From: Fomes fomentarius
Taxonomy: Eukaryota; Basidiomycota; Agaricomycetes; Polyporales; Polyporaceae
NCBI GenBank assembly: GCA_022606135.1
Contig: JABYQN010000009.1
Location: 831,001 to 895,000 of the forward strand
DNA: 64,000 bases
Direction of reading: 5' to 3'
Part shown: positions 23,332 through 35,100 of the stretch, piece after piece
Numbering within the stretch: position 1 is the stretch's first letter
Layout: every line of letters begins with the position of its first letter
Made by a program: the position numbers and the translations under genes
The notes under the pieces: model-generated
Seen by the model: only the letters and a program-made list of their open reading frames with translations
Told to the model about the DNA's origin: nothing
Database searches by the model: none

Positions 23332-23841
23332 ATGAAGGGCGCGTGCTTTTGCGGTTTCGTCACTTACACCGTGACCGGCGAACCGACCCTCAGCGCGTAC
23401 TGTCACTGCACGAACTGCCAACGGATGCTGGGTAGGCAGCTCTGTTCGCTCGAGTACAGCGCGCGTCTCCAACAAACTTCGCGTTCTCGATCTCCAGGAT
23501 GTCCTTTCGTGAACACCATCCACTTCCCATCGAGCGCGTTCCAATGGACACATCCTACGCCGCACGAGGAGCGTATGGACTCCTTCATCCCGCCAAGCAA
23601 GCCGTATAAGATCCGCTACCGGTGCAAAAACTGCGGCGCTTGCGTGGCGTCCGTCAATTCCAAGACCGACAACACCAGCGTGTGGGGCGCCCATTTCGCT
23701 CGCGATGAGGACGGGAAGATTCTCGACCGGGAGGCGGTCCAGCCCACTGCGCACATCTTCTACGGAACGCGGATGCTCGACGTGAAAGACAATCTAGGGA
23801 AATGGGAAGGGTACGAGAACGGCTCGACCAGGCTGGAGTAG
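23332..23841 (+). CDS. GFA-family zinc protein (DUF636, Mss4-like fold)
   Basis: Two exons (23332-23431 and 23498-23841) encode 147 residues. The zinc ligands of the glutathione-dependent formaldehyde-activating (GFA) fold are present: MKGACFCGFVTYTV (CxC), YCHCTNCQRMLGCPF (CHCxxC) and CKNCGACVAS (CxxC). The C-terminal half (AHIFYGTRMLDVKDNLGKWEGY) is typical of the fungal subfamily. The family name comes from one bacterial enzyme; most fungal members have no proven reaction, so only zinc binding is a firm prediction. It sits inside the hydrophobin island and shows no relation to it. Length is normal and both ends are clear. Confidence 0.9.
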   Translation: MKGACFCGFVTYTVTGEPTLSAYCHCTNCQRMLGRQLCSLEYSARLQQTSRSRSPGCPFVNTIHFPSSAFQWTHPTPHEERMDSFIPPSKPYKIRYRCKNCGACVASVNSKTDNTSVWGAHFARDEDGKILDREAVQPTAHIFYGTRMLDVKDNLGKWEGYENGSTRLE

Positions 23842-24610
23842 AGTCCGAGTGAGTCTTTCCCATCTTGAAGTAGGTCTGGTTCGTCTCGACTATGGCCACG
23901 TGAACTCAAGTAATATGTATCTAGACTTTGTGCCTGGTTTGATGATCGCTTCTTTTGGATATATGGATACGTGGTATCGCCTCTAGTCGGTCGTGGTATG
24001 CACCCAGTAGCTCCCAGTCCAAGAGCGTCCTGTGTGTATTGCCCCGGTCTACACGCAATCACCGCATCTCGATTATACCACAGCCATCCATTCCGCAAGA
24101 ACACCGGGCAGCATTGCATTTCGGTAATATCTAGGGAGACTTGAACTCGATTCCCATGCCACGCCTCTGGTCTGTCCGCCATAACGCCCACCTCGGCTCT
24201 CCGAGGACGCGATGAAGTTGAGCCAGAAGCAGCCCGGCGAATCCCTGCTCACGGGTGCGATGCTGATCTGTACTTGCAACTGCGGAACGAGAGGAGCTTG
24301 GAATGTAAGGATATCCAAATTCATCTGGTAGCCGGGATACACGTCCTCTGGCGCAAAGCATTCAGGCCCCCGACATGGCTTCTCATACGGACACCCTCCC
24401 TGCTCGGAGCAATCGCTTCCGATGACATTCGAGTGAATAGCGTGGACACAAGAATGTTTCTTCATTGAAGGAGCTCAAGTCAAATCACTGAAGTTCATGA
24501 TTTTGTGGCACCGACGCGCACGCTGGAGTGTGTGCAACAAACCGAAAACTGTACGTAGCAACGAACCACCCATGTACACGAAGCCGCCCGTGACCGGATC
24601 ACCTCGTAGC
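23842..24610. other. Convergent 3' flanks, nothing seen
   Basis: Gap between the GFA gene (plus) and hydrophobin B (minus). Only short frames without domains. Confidence 0.4.
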
Positions 24611-25174
24611 TTAGAGGAAGATAGGGATACAGCCAATAGAGATGAGGCCTCCCTGCGTGCGAAGAGAAGACGAATCAGATTCCATCCACACACCTCCATG
24701 CCGGATATGCGTTGAAGAGGCAAAGCTACTCACGACGTTATTGTTTTGGCAGCACACCACGTTGGAGGAGCAAGCATTGCCCGAGCCCACGCCGATGACG
24801 GTGATAGGAGAGCAGGTGAGACCAAGAAGAACGTCGACGCCATCGAGAACGATGCCTAGCAAGCCAAGGATGGTCCCGAAGACTGGATCATCGACCTGAG
24901 AGTGATGCGCGACGAGTTAGCGCGAGTTGGTCTACGAGCGCGACAGACAGAAGCACACCTTGCCCATACTCTGGCAGCACTGAACGGGGCCGGTGCTGCA
25001 GGTATTACCGCCCGACTGAGTAGGAGCAGGAGCGGTCACCGTGACGGTCGTCGTCTTCGGCGGCGCCGGGACGGTCGTAGTCGGTTTCTGAGGTGGGGAA
25101 CCACCAGGCATGGCGACCGCAAGGAGGGACAGGGTGAGCACGAAATAGAAAGTGGCGACGGCACGAGAGAACAT
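24611..25174 (-). CDS. Class I hydrophobin B with Thr/Pro-rich linker
   Basis: Three exons on the minus strand. Signal peptide [23 protein letters not shown], then a linker of about 35 residues rich in Pro, Thr and Val ([14 protein letters not shown]) before [14 protein letters not shown]. Exon 2 reads [40 protein letters not shown] and VCCQNNNV. Exon 3 reads [13 protein letters not shown]. Eight cysteines are in class I spacing. The VTVTAP linker is shared with copies F-I, suggesting a common ancestor for this subgroup. The linker may be O-glycosylated, an inference from Ser/Thr content. Confidence 0.95.
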
Positions 25175-25253
25175 GGCGAATGCTCGGAGTAATGTGGGTA
25201 GTTCAAGCTAGTGGTCCTTGGAACTGAAGAACAGCGGATACCGACTATGTGAC

Positions 25254-25260
25254 TTTTATA
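25254..25260 (-). promoter_or_regulatory. TATA box of hydrophobin B
   Basis: TATAAAA on the minus strand, 80 bases upstream of the ATG. Confidence 0.65.
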
Positions 25261-26995
25261 CCAATGCAGCGTCGAGTATCGTTCATGACATCTGTCGTGC
25301 TGCATTTCCAAAACTTGACACGGCCGACGCAATCTCTTGCAGAGACCGTCTGGGCCGAACGCCGACCAAGAGTTCAAAGTGCATTGGCATTGCGCGCTCG
25401 TCTGTGTTTGATGATCTTATCGTCATCTTTTTGACAGGTTCGGCACCGTTCGAATTGCTGACGAGGGTGGTTGACGCGAAATCTGCCGTAAGTCATATGG
25501 GGACCACGGGTGGGTGGAGGAGAAGCGGCGGTCTGAGAGGTAAATGAACCCGGACGCGTTCAGTGCCAGGCGAAACTCATTACCTAAATGTGGGAAGGGC
25601 TTCACCTATGTACACGCCCATGCACGCTCTTCGTCTTTGGGGTCGTCGTCCACAAGCCATTGTAGGGAGCTTGATCGCCTGATAGGCCTCGAGGCCCTCG
25701 AAAGGCGGCCAACACATCCCGATACTCACCGAGTAGTGGGCAGAGGACGGGCGCCTTCATCGGCGGGCCGTCAGAAGACTTGGTCATCGCGGGAAGTGGA
25801 GGTAAAGAGCTGGCCGGATTCCTGGTATTCACACACGCTGAACGCGGAGAATGGTGGATTCCCGATGTCCTATTGGTGTGCCTGAACGTTCGAACATCCC
25901 GCATGATCGTCTGTGAAAGCGGACAAGAAGCGGAGAGTGTCTGCGCCACAGGTCGTGTAACCGGTCTTGTCAGGACAGCTGAACCGCGGTGTTGAGTATG
26001 ACGTTTTGCTCCGGCCAGTACTCCAAGACAACATGTTGCAAAGGAGGCAAGAACTGTGGAGCAAAACTGTATCAATATATGACATCTTCGCGACCACGCC
26101 CCGCTGACCCTTATTTGAGCGCTCTGAAAGCGGCGTTCAAAAGTCATTCGATTCAATACCGAAATTCCACCCAGCCAATGAGAGCACTCACCGGACACCT
26201 CCATAGCCCCGCAGCATCGCAACACCACGCCTGGGAGGCAGAGCGTACTTGGAATTCTACTATTCAATCGTATGCGATCAGAACACATGTCGCGCGCACA
26301 GTTCGAATTGTCGCACTTTCGCCTACAGTGTCCGTGCACTCGATCAACTGCCAGCTTCCGGCATTGTCATTTGCCGTCTACGGATCCTATTATCCGCGGC
26401 TTCATGTCGAGGATGGCTGGATGTTGGAGAGTCAGCTGAACTGAGAACAGCTGTCGTCGAGGACAGTGCGGTGAGACATTCAACAATCCATCAATGACAC
26501 TGTAACGCCGTACGGCCACTCACGTCCGGACGCAAAGCAAACTAGCCATGAGCGGATGTTTGATCCCAGACGACTACACAAGAACAGTGTGATTCGGCCG
26601 GAATGCGAAGAAACCACAACGGGGATAGACCATGAATTGAAGTTGGGCGAATGGGTATCGTGCAGCGGGAAAAGTTGCCAAGAAACGCATTGTGCGTGTT
26701 GATGGGTTGTCGCCGTACCACCGACCGCCACCTATGAGGCTCTCCATCTCACGAGTGGATATCGTCAGATGGTAAACATTGCTCTATAGTTCAGAACTCA
26801 CGAGCAACTTCAAGCCCAGCTGGCGACTAGGCTATGGAGGTTTTCATTCCCAATACAAGGACGAGCCAAGATGCCGTTTCGGAAGCACGTAGGAAAGCCT
26901 ACGAAATCGAGACTCCGCTCCTCGGGCTGTCACTGCAACCAAATGAACGACTACATAGATGGTCAACAAGGAAGGTCCGGCGCCAAGTTGGAAAG

Positions 26996-27002
26996 TATAA
27001 AG
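26996..27002 (+). promoter_or_regulatory. TATA box of hydrophobin C
   Basis: TATAAAG about 90 bases upstream of the ATG. Confidence 0.65.
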
Positions 27003-27089
27003 GCCGCATACCAAGTCGACTGACCCTCAGCGGAACACCTCGGTTCAGCCCTCTCAAACATTCGCAGTCCTACTCAGCACTCACCTACA

Positions 27090-27534
27090 ATGATCTTCTC
27101 CCGTGTCGTCGCCGTCGCCACCGTCGGCCTTCCCCTCCTTGCGGCCGCCACCCCCGTTCAGCTCGAGGCTCGTCAGAGCTGCAGCACCGGGGCAGTCCAA
27201 TGCTGCCAGCAGACTCAGGATGTGAGTACGCATGATTGATAAGTACCGAAACGAGCTCACCTTTGAATCATAGGCCAGCTCTGCCAGCTCTAACATCATC
27301 CTGGGCTTGCTCGGGATCGTCCTGGGGCCCATAACCGGTTTGATCGGTCTCAACTGCTCCCCGATCACGGTCATCGGCGTTGGTACGGGCAATGCTTGCT
27401 CCTCCAACACGGTGTGCTGCACGAACAACAACGTCGTGAGTATCATCCACGTCGTTGAATGCTGTGGTGCAGAGAGCTGATTGACATTATAGGGCGGCTT
27501 GATCTCTATTGGTTGCGTCCCCGTCATCCTCTAA
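27090..27534 (+). CDS. Class I hydrophobin C
   Basis: Three exons. Exon 1 encodes a signal peptide and short pro-region MIFSRVVAVATVGLPLLAAA and TPVQLEARQ, then CSTGAVQCCQQTQD. Exon 2 encodes [40 protein letters not shown] and TVCCTNNNV. Exon 3 encodes [13 protein letters not shown] and TAA at 27532-27534. All eight cysteines are present. It has no Thr-rich linker; the LEAR just before the first Cys could be a processing site (inference). It is diverged from the F-I group and closest in style to copies D and E. Confidence 0.95.
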
Positions 27535-29017
27535 ACGTGTGACTCGGGACATGTGAAAGCAGCGCTGTACTGTATGAGCTTGTATGCCATCGTCGGGTGT
27601 TATATTATCTTGTAGCGCCTGGTCTTAGTGTACGTGAACGAGATAATCCCCGGATACGATGATCGAGTATGCCGAAGACGACTCGACGACCGAATATGGA
27701 CAATGGCGAGTTTTGCGACCGATGACTGACTAGCCATCAGCACAAGGACACAAGATGTCAAGGCCTTGTACTGGTACTTTGCCAGTCTCCATTCGCCGCG
27801 CAAAGCATGCAGCACCTGCGTTGGGATTCGGAACCTAACAACCTGCTGTCATCGCGCCGTCGTGACGACCAACTTCCTCGAGTCGAGACCATGTGGGGTG
27901 TTGGGTGAAAGTCTCACCATAGTAGGTACCGCGTAAGCGGACCCCGTCCGCTTATTGCTGGCGCAAATTAATTGAGTAGGCCCTTCTGTGTGAGGCAACC
28001 ACAGTACGTACGGAGAGGACGAGAAGCCTCGTCCCGTATTCAATTGACTGCACCTCGGTCTCGCCTCGCGCAGCATCCACTGTGCTGGGTCTAGTCCCTT
28101 TCACGTTTCAGCTCGTCGGAGTTGCTCTCCGACCGGACAGAAACGTGAAGGCAAAAGCAAAAATGCAGCTGGTTGTAAGCAGATTTTCCCACACTGTGAC
28201 AAATATTCTTACCTGCCGCTTTCCGGAGCCTGTACCCGAGCCGAGCCTCCGATGTTTCAATATCGACGAAAATCCCGACGACACTGATAGAGAGATTGAC
28301 AAGTGCTCCGTGGCCACTGTGACTGTAACACGAAGGGTCTCTCCAACGCGAGCAATTCTGCTGGCGGCGCTCGAGAGCCCGCCTGGACACAAAGGCTGAC
28401 TTGGCACAGCAGTTGTAACTTGACAATCCGCCGACTCAGAGCCTCAGAAGGTAAGCGAAGGTGTAGCCGATCAAATGAAAGAGGTGACGGGGCGCCCTTT
28501 GAGCGCGACAGCGCCAACGCGCCGTCGTACGCGCGCCGCATCAAGTATTGTGCAGCTGACGAGGGCGGCTGATGCGCCCGCTCATCAAATTCATATGATA
28601 ATGGCGGCCCGCCCTCTTACCCAGAGAGCCTGTGCTTTTGACTTACTGTGGTGATGGTGGGTGATGAAGAGGTTCAAGTCTTATGCACGGACTGCTTCCA
28701 CTGACCTACAGGACCGGCGAAAATTGCGGGAATGGTGGGCTTGGGTGATTAGCTGGACTCTGGGCCAAGAAATGGTTTCGGAGGGAGGCCTTCAGAAGCA
28801 TTCACCGAGGCCAAGCGATCTGCACGCATAATCGTTGTCTGTGCATGCGCCGGCTGAGACGATAGTGTCGATCCCGTCGCGGCGTCGCAGAGGCCGCGGG
28901 GATGCGGCGAAGGTGAGTAATTAATATGTATTGCTGTTGTGACGAGGTCCTAGCCGGCAAGCCCCAACCCTCAACGATACGCGACATATGCGAACGCACG
29001 GCCCTTGCCCCACTGCG
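27535..29017. other. Intergenic between hydrophobins C and D
   Basis: About 1.5 kb between two genes on the same strand. It holds the C 3' UTR and the D promoter. Overlapping frames near 28090-28540 on both strands show no domain. Confidence 0.4.
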
Positions 29018-29024
29018 TATAAAT
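29018..29024 (+). promoter_or_regulatory. TATA box of hydrophobin D
   Basis: TATAAAT about 127 bases upstream of the ATG, followed by a CT-rich leader. Confidence 0.65.
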
Positions 29025-29144
29025 ACCAGAGGATGCGCGACAACATATCCTCATCGCGTCTTCTCAGTTCGCACTCTCTCATCTCTCTCAGCCTCATAGC
29101 AAACACTCACCGTCACTCTTTTAATCCAACCCACACTCTCTACC

Positions 29145-29581
29145 ATGTTCGCCCGCGTCGCTGCCATTTCTCTCCTTGCTCTCCCCCTTTTCGCTTCTGC
29201 GACCCCCCTCCGCCGTGGCAGCTGCAACACCGGGGAGATGCAGTGCTGCAACTCTGTCCACGAGGTAGGCATGACATATGGTGCATGGGCGACTTGAAGG
29301 GACTGACTGTATCATTCTTCTAGTCCAATGAGACTGCCATCTCTACGCTCCTTGGTCTGTTGGGCCTTGACGTGAGCAGCATCACCGGCCAAGTTGGCCT
29401 GCAGTGCTCCGGTATTTCTGCCGTCGGTCTGGGGGGCAACAGCGCCTGCTCCGCTCAGCCCGTGTGCTGCCAGAACAACAACGTTGTAAGTCACTGGTCG
29501 TTCATTGAACAGATTGGATGGTCAATGACGATGTCACAGGGTGGCCTTATCTCCGTTGGCTGTGTCCCCATCATGCTCTGA
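29145..29581 (+). CDS. Class I hydrophobin D
   Basis: Three exons. Signal peptide [20 protein letters not shown], then [20 protein letters not shown]. Exon 2: [40 protein letters not shown] and PVCCQNNNV. Exon 3: [16 protein letters not shown] at 29579-29581. Eight cysteines are in class I spacing. It is a compact form, with only a few residues between the signal peptide and the first Cys, preceded by LRR, a possible dibasic processing site. The CNTGEMQCC box differs from the CSTGPVQCC of most neighbours. Confidence 0.95.
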
Positions 29582-32500
29582 GTGGAGTATCTCGGATTGG
29601 TAGTAGTGGCGACGAAGCATGATAGAGACAGCTTACAATAATTACGCATAATGGAACGTTTCTTTGAATTAGTACATGACACGTCGGAGGGTGCATGGCA
29701 GAGGGCGTTTCAGGTACCTTGGGTGGTTGACTGAGGTAGGTGTGTGCACGGCATGCATGGGGCGTGGAGCCAATGGGGGGGGAAGCGGTGGTCTAATCGA
29801 CGGGCGGCGTATTAAAAACGTAAATGGAGGTGACACACAGAACACTTACGGTGAAAAGTGCGATGGAGAGGTGATTGTCGGGGTTTTATATTCGGATTCG
29901 GATTGAGACCCCCTTAGGGTTGGAATGAACGTTCCTTCATGATCGGTGCCAGATGCGTTAGCCAGGTCGTCCGTGACTCTGAGCTTCATAGAGTGAGATG
30001 TCGAGGATATATTAGAGAGAGTCGTAGTCGCTAGGAATATGAGTCGAATCCCTGAAAAGAACTATTAGAGACGGGAAGGTACGACCCAAATTTCAAGGCA
30101 GCAGCACGGCAGCGTCAACTTGATCTGGAGTGCACATTGACCGGTCAGTATTAACAAAGTATGGTCACCGTATAGTAACGCGCCTTGCAATCGCATGCCA
30201 CCACAATTTCTCGATTGCTAAGTTTCAACTCATCTCGCTTCTAGACAAATTCGGGAACCTCTCGTAGGGCACTCACTGAGAATTTAAGCTGGTAGTACAG
30301 TGCCCAACTTGGACTCGGACGTCCATCAGCGAGTGCAGTCGAGTGCTCTATGAACTCTGGGGGTATGTGTTGGAGCAATCGAAAGGCGTCGTCATGATGA
30401 AGCAGCAGAGTGGTATTCCGGTTGTCCTGTACACTGGTGGGGATAGGCAACGCCCGCAAGCATCCTTGTGTTTGTCCTTGTTTACAATCAGACCAAGCGC
30501 CCTGTTAGGATGGTACCCAGAATGCACGAAGTTTATAGGTCTAACGGGCTCATTTTTTCTGTCAAACAACACTGTGTTCAACGCCACCTACATGGTACTA
30601 GGGATTGGCCATGAAGAATCGGGGATACCAGTCGAAGTCGCTGTTCTGGATTACGTATCACAATCCTGACAGTGTCTTATTAGTCTTATTTCATGAAGGA
30701 TCCCTAGATGACTGTAAAGTACATAGATTGATGTCGAAAAATCGGTAGAGAAATGACTGCAGCAGGCTACAAACTTCGCGCATAGTCGATGCTTGCGCGA
30801 GGTGCGCGCTATGTAGGCGCCGGTGCCACAAACGCGAATGCACGATGCACGTGACCCCGTAGAGGCCCATAAATGCGAATACTTCTCATTCTTGTGGCCT
30901 GAAACTCGGGTCTCTAACACAGGTGTGTAAATTAGAATGAACTCATGAACATACATGCATGCTTACATGCGCTTTAGTCACAGCGAAGGGCAGGTTCACT
31001 GGCACACTTGCTGGTGAAGCCTGGCAGCCTGGTGGCAGTCCGATGGGGTCACACCTGCGGAGCAAGTACAAACACCGCAAGTAGATTAGTGCACAGCGCG
31101 ATTCTCTCAACAACGTGCACTCAGTACGGCGGGGTAGTGGTCACAACTCGGAGAAGCTGGTCTTCAAGCTGGGCAAATGAGGTGGCGATGGCAGTGAAGC
31201 AGGACTCAGAGAAAGCAGCTGTGGCAGACTCGATGGCAGTATCAGAGCCGTCATGGTGCAAGTTGATTTGGGACCGGACAGTTGTCGAGTGGATGACAGT
31301 GGCCCATATTGAGGAGCAACTTGAGGTCTATCACAAGGCGAAGTGCGATCAAGCCATACTGCTGAAGTCAAAGGCTGGACACAAGCTGAGAACTTGCGGT
31401 AGTATTGGACGCAAGCCTTGGAATTGAGTATATGATCCCCTTCTACAACATGATGCTCGTACATATTACATTCTACTCACACAACCACGGTCTTATATCA
31501 CACACATACCTTGACATGACAGAGCCTATACCACATAGCATTTCATTCAGCTTCAAACTTCAAAACTGCGCCCCCGCGCGCGACACGCCGGATCTGTCGC
31601 GCGATGCGCCACGCGAGGGCGCGCGCGATGGGGGTCTGTTACCTGGACTGACCACTGCGGAGTAGGGCGTCTGCTGACTCAGCTGTTCATATGGCTTAGA
31701 GGCATTGCCCATCCCCATGTACAGTATCGTCAGAGGCAAACGGATGGGGACAAAAACGTGCTACTTACGAGGGATGGACTGGTCGGGAATTGCCGGCAAG
31801 CAAGCGCTCGCCCGCCAGTGGTCGCACGAAATCCAACTCGGCGCGGTACCACCTCGATCTACCATGAGAGTGTGCTGATTGTACAAAGCACTACTAGTGG
31901 TGCTGTAGTCTTCAGTTGGTGTCCTTCACGGTGGATAGTTATGCACTGTTAGTGTCTTGCCAGCTTCGGCGCGACTGGCACGCCTACTAGTAACTCACCA
32001 ACAATATCTCACAAATATATGTTTGGATGGATGGTCGCCCTCGGCAAACGCCAGAATGAACATGCGACTTCAGGCTTCCGATGGTGTCTCAATGGTCAAA
32101 TGCACCCGCTACCAATCCTTCCGCATTTCCTCCACAGCTGATGTAGCCTTCCTTCCCTTCCTTGATTTATTTCATCGTCCCATTTCTCACCTCAGCTCAT
32201 CGTGGTTGTCATTTCATTCCGGTCACGACGTACCATTGGGAGTGTTTGCCAGATCATTGGCCGTGTAGCCTACCCGCGGAAAGTCAATCAAGTTCGCAGC
32301 TTCCACACAGCTTCATCTGGCCATATACTGGACTATCCCTCTCACGCTGCTTCCGCAACGCATGGCAGCACATGCACCATGTTCTGCACTATGGAGAATA
32401 CCGTCGGCCGTCGGTTTTCCCGCTTTGCACACCCCACGGAGAACATCGCCGAAACGCGGCCCAAAGTGAACAGCCAACTGTGAGGCTTCCACGCTAGCTT

Positions 32501-32672
32501 CATATACGGTTCGCACGAATTTTATGGACCCAACTGAAAGAGCGGATGGGATTCTTGAACGATTAACGACAGACTACGATGATACGAGGGCGGTCTCTAG
32601 TGACCAAACAACTCGAAAGTCCATTCACGCACTCTGCGCGATCAGTCGGCATTGGTATGGGTATCCTCACGT
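29582..32672. other. 3.1 kb convergent intergenic region, no supported gene
   Basis: Between hydrophobins D (plus) and E (minus). Bases 31008-31427 give a 139-codon frame containing EWMTVAHIEEQLEVYHKAKC that could be a relic of a mobile-element gene, but no family is evident. A CGCG-rich patch lies at 31566-31625. Nothing else was recognised. Confidence 0.4.
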
Positions 32673-33122
32673 TTAGAGGATGACGGGAACACAGCCGATA
32701 GAGATGAGACCGCCCTATGTACGTAGGTAAGTGCCCTGCCTGAGGACAGTAATGAGCAAACACTTACGACGTTGTTGTTCTGGCAGCAGACGGCGTTAGA
32801 CGAGCAGGCACTGCCAGTGCCGGCGCCGATGACAGTGATAGGGGAGCAGCCAAGACCGATGTCACCGACGATGCCCTGAACGACGACGCCGAGCAAGCCC
32901 AAGAGGACCGAGCCTGCAGCGGAGTCGGTCTATTGTGTACTCCTATCAGCATCGGTGAAGAACCAGAGGTCGAAGGAAGAAACTCACCTTCTCAGTGGAG
33001 TTGCAGCACTGGACGGGTCCAGTCGAGCAAGAACCTTCACCACCGCGAGCAGCGAGAGGGGTGGCGGCCGCAAGAAGCGGGAGGGCAGCGACGGTGAAAG
33101 CGGCAACACGAGAGAACATCAT
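32673..33122 (-). CDS. Class I hydrophobin E
   Basis: Three exons on the minus strand. Signal peptide [20 protein letters not shown] and a short pro-segment [11 protein letters not shown] precede [14 protein letters not shown]. Exon 2: [40 protein letters not shown] and AVCCQNNNV. Exon 3: [13 protein letters not shown] with TAA at 32673-32675. All eight cysteines are present. Two adjacent ATGs could start translation (33122 or 33119); the first is used. The AAR before the first Cys resembles the EAR/RR site in C and D. Confidence 0.95.
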
Positions 33123-35100
33123 TTTGGATAAGTGCGAGTGGCGAAAGGAGAGTGAGAGCCGAAGGCTAGTTGTTTGGTTTTGAGAAGAGGGTAGAGAACT
33201 GATAGACCTGAAGAGCCTGAGGACTTCCGCTGAACCATCCTAGACCTTTATACATCCTCCAGACCGCCGGAGCGTCTAACTCCAACACCTGCAACTCAAA
33301 CTTGGAAGTGGTCAACGGACCATGGCATTGAACGGGCGCATCAAAGGAGGCTTCCTCATCGAATGTCTGTCAAAACTTTTGCCTTGACAGCGCAAACGTT
33401 ATGCACGGACGGAGATGTGGTGGCAGCCCTGGTCTACCAGCCTTCGGACGCTTCCATCTCCAAAGATGGATAGAAACTTACCACCTGGACCAGAGGCGCC
33501 CGACACCGCACCGCCCAGCTGCTGCACCAGCGAGATGCCAACCACTTCGACTGCATAAGATCTCGGATGGAACGCGGAACGGGACAGACACTCATTGGCC
33601 ACGCACGACATCTTCGTCCTCCAGCGTCCAACTCTGCGCTCTTCAAGTGAATGGTCCCATCCCCGTTTGACGCCCTCGGAAAGAGCCCGTGAACGCGTCT
33701 GAATCAGGCATCGAGGCCAATCACCTCCCCGCGGACCAATCGAGGAGCTGTCTCAACAGGTTTTGAGCGGGAACCGTAGCGCGTGGCGGGTTTAGGATGC
33801 AAACAGACCGCAGTCCCCAAACAATCCAGCTTCCATCTCCCATCTTCTGCCGCCGTCCCCGCTGCTTCTCATTCCGCTGGCAACGTCTGCTGTGTCCGTG
33901 GCGCGCCGCCATTTCCGCACATCCAGAACCACAAGTCTCGATTTCCGACTCTCCATTCGTCGGGCGGCTGCTATTTCTCATCGCATGGCCGAGACACGTC
34001 TGGATGCCGTATGTTTACGGACGCAGAGCAGTATTCGGTAGACGGCTCGCCCCCACCGGCCGAATCGCCGTCGGCGCACAATCAGCGCACAAGAGTGATG
34101 GCGCCCGTAAGACAATTCCGGCATGCACCTCGCTTTTCCCTTTCCCTTTCCCGTAGAATGATTGGCTCAAGCCTCGAACTCCACATCGCCAAGCCCAGGT
34201 TCTCCAGAGCCGAGCCGCTAGGGAACGACGGAGGACGAAATTCAAGGGATGCATGGACACCGAAGCGACTCAGCTGTCTGGTATGGCAGATGCGCGAGGA
34301 GGGGTGCAATACTAGCGAGACACGAGACGCGAAAACGTGAATGAAAAATTGCACAAAGGCATGGACCCTGTTCACGTTAACGGCTCCAGCTCGTAGCGTA
34401 AGCTGCGTAATGCTTTCTTCGTGATACCTCCATGGCCCGCTCGCCGTGCCCGTTACAAACATTCGTTGTATTTTCATCTATCTGTTTGCCCATCGGCCAT
34501 CGCTTGAGAGATGGCCGGCGCATTCGTGGGCGCTACTGAAGGCCACCGCGGGGATCCATTGTTGTATTTTAAGCATTAGAACCCAGCGGAGGCTGGGGAT
34601 CACCCGGCGTGCGACGTGTCGAATGCGTTCGGCGAGTAAGTTCCGAGCAGATCGCGGACCATAACTGTCTGGGTGAAACGAGTAAACAACCAGCACTCTG
34701 AGCACCCGATCAGACTGGCTAGAGACACCGAGTCCCATGCGCAGATGACCAGCATGCAACTAGACAGCGAACTCGTGCCACGCTGCAAGGGTTGCAGATC
34801 ATGTTCAATCGACATCTCTGCCAATCACTAGAGACAAGGGGTGCGCCCAAGAGCTTGCGCACACATGGGCTGCGCATACCGGGCCCGAGTACAGCAATCT
34901 CGACATCGGTATGCATAGGACAACTGCGCGCTCTGACTGGTGTGTCCGCCATATCCCCGCAGTGCGCATAACCGAAACGGCAGGCAAACTCGCACGTCAC
35001 CCTGGAAGAATCCTTGTCGAGCTCTGTCACTAATTGGATATTGAATCATGTACAGAACATGCCTCTCCGTGTCTTCGGAGAACCTCGGACGGGTCTATTA
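33123..35100. other. Upstream of hydrophobin E, no supported gene
   Basis: Contains the promoter of hydrophobin E. A 185-codon frame (33783-34340) lacks domains and overlaps frames on the other strand. Confidence 0.4.
33247..33252 (-). promoter_or_regulatory. TATA box of hydrophobin E
   Basis: TATAAA on the minus strand, about 125 bases upstream of the ATG. Confidence 0.65.

Larger units (their letters stand above)
25175..27089. other. Divergent intergenic region between hydrophobins B and C
   Basis: About 1.9 kb holding both promoters. TATA boxes are listed separately. A 245-codon minus-strand frame (25602-26339) lacks domains, a start context or splice support and is not called. Nothing else was recognised. 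Confidence 0.4.

Noticed and set aside
21227..25174. GH12 enzyme, hydrophobins and GFA protein as one functional cluster
   Set aside because: Genes are on different strands with separate promoters and no shared motif; adjacency alone does not support a pathway.
25602..26339. 245-codon minus-strand open frame between hydrophobins B and C
   Set aside because: No recognisable motif; Cys/Arg-rich random-looking sequence between two divergent promoters.
31008..31427. Possible mobile-element gene relic
   Set aside because: One stretch with regular charged residues, but no catalytic motif, no terminal repeats and no second copy seen in the window.
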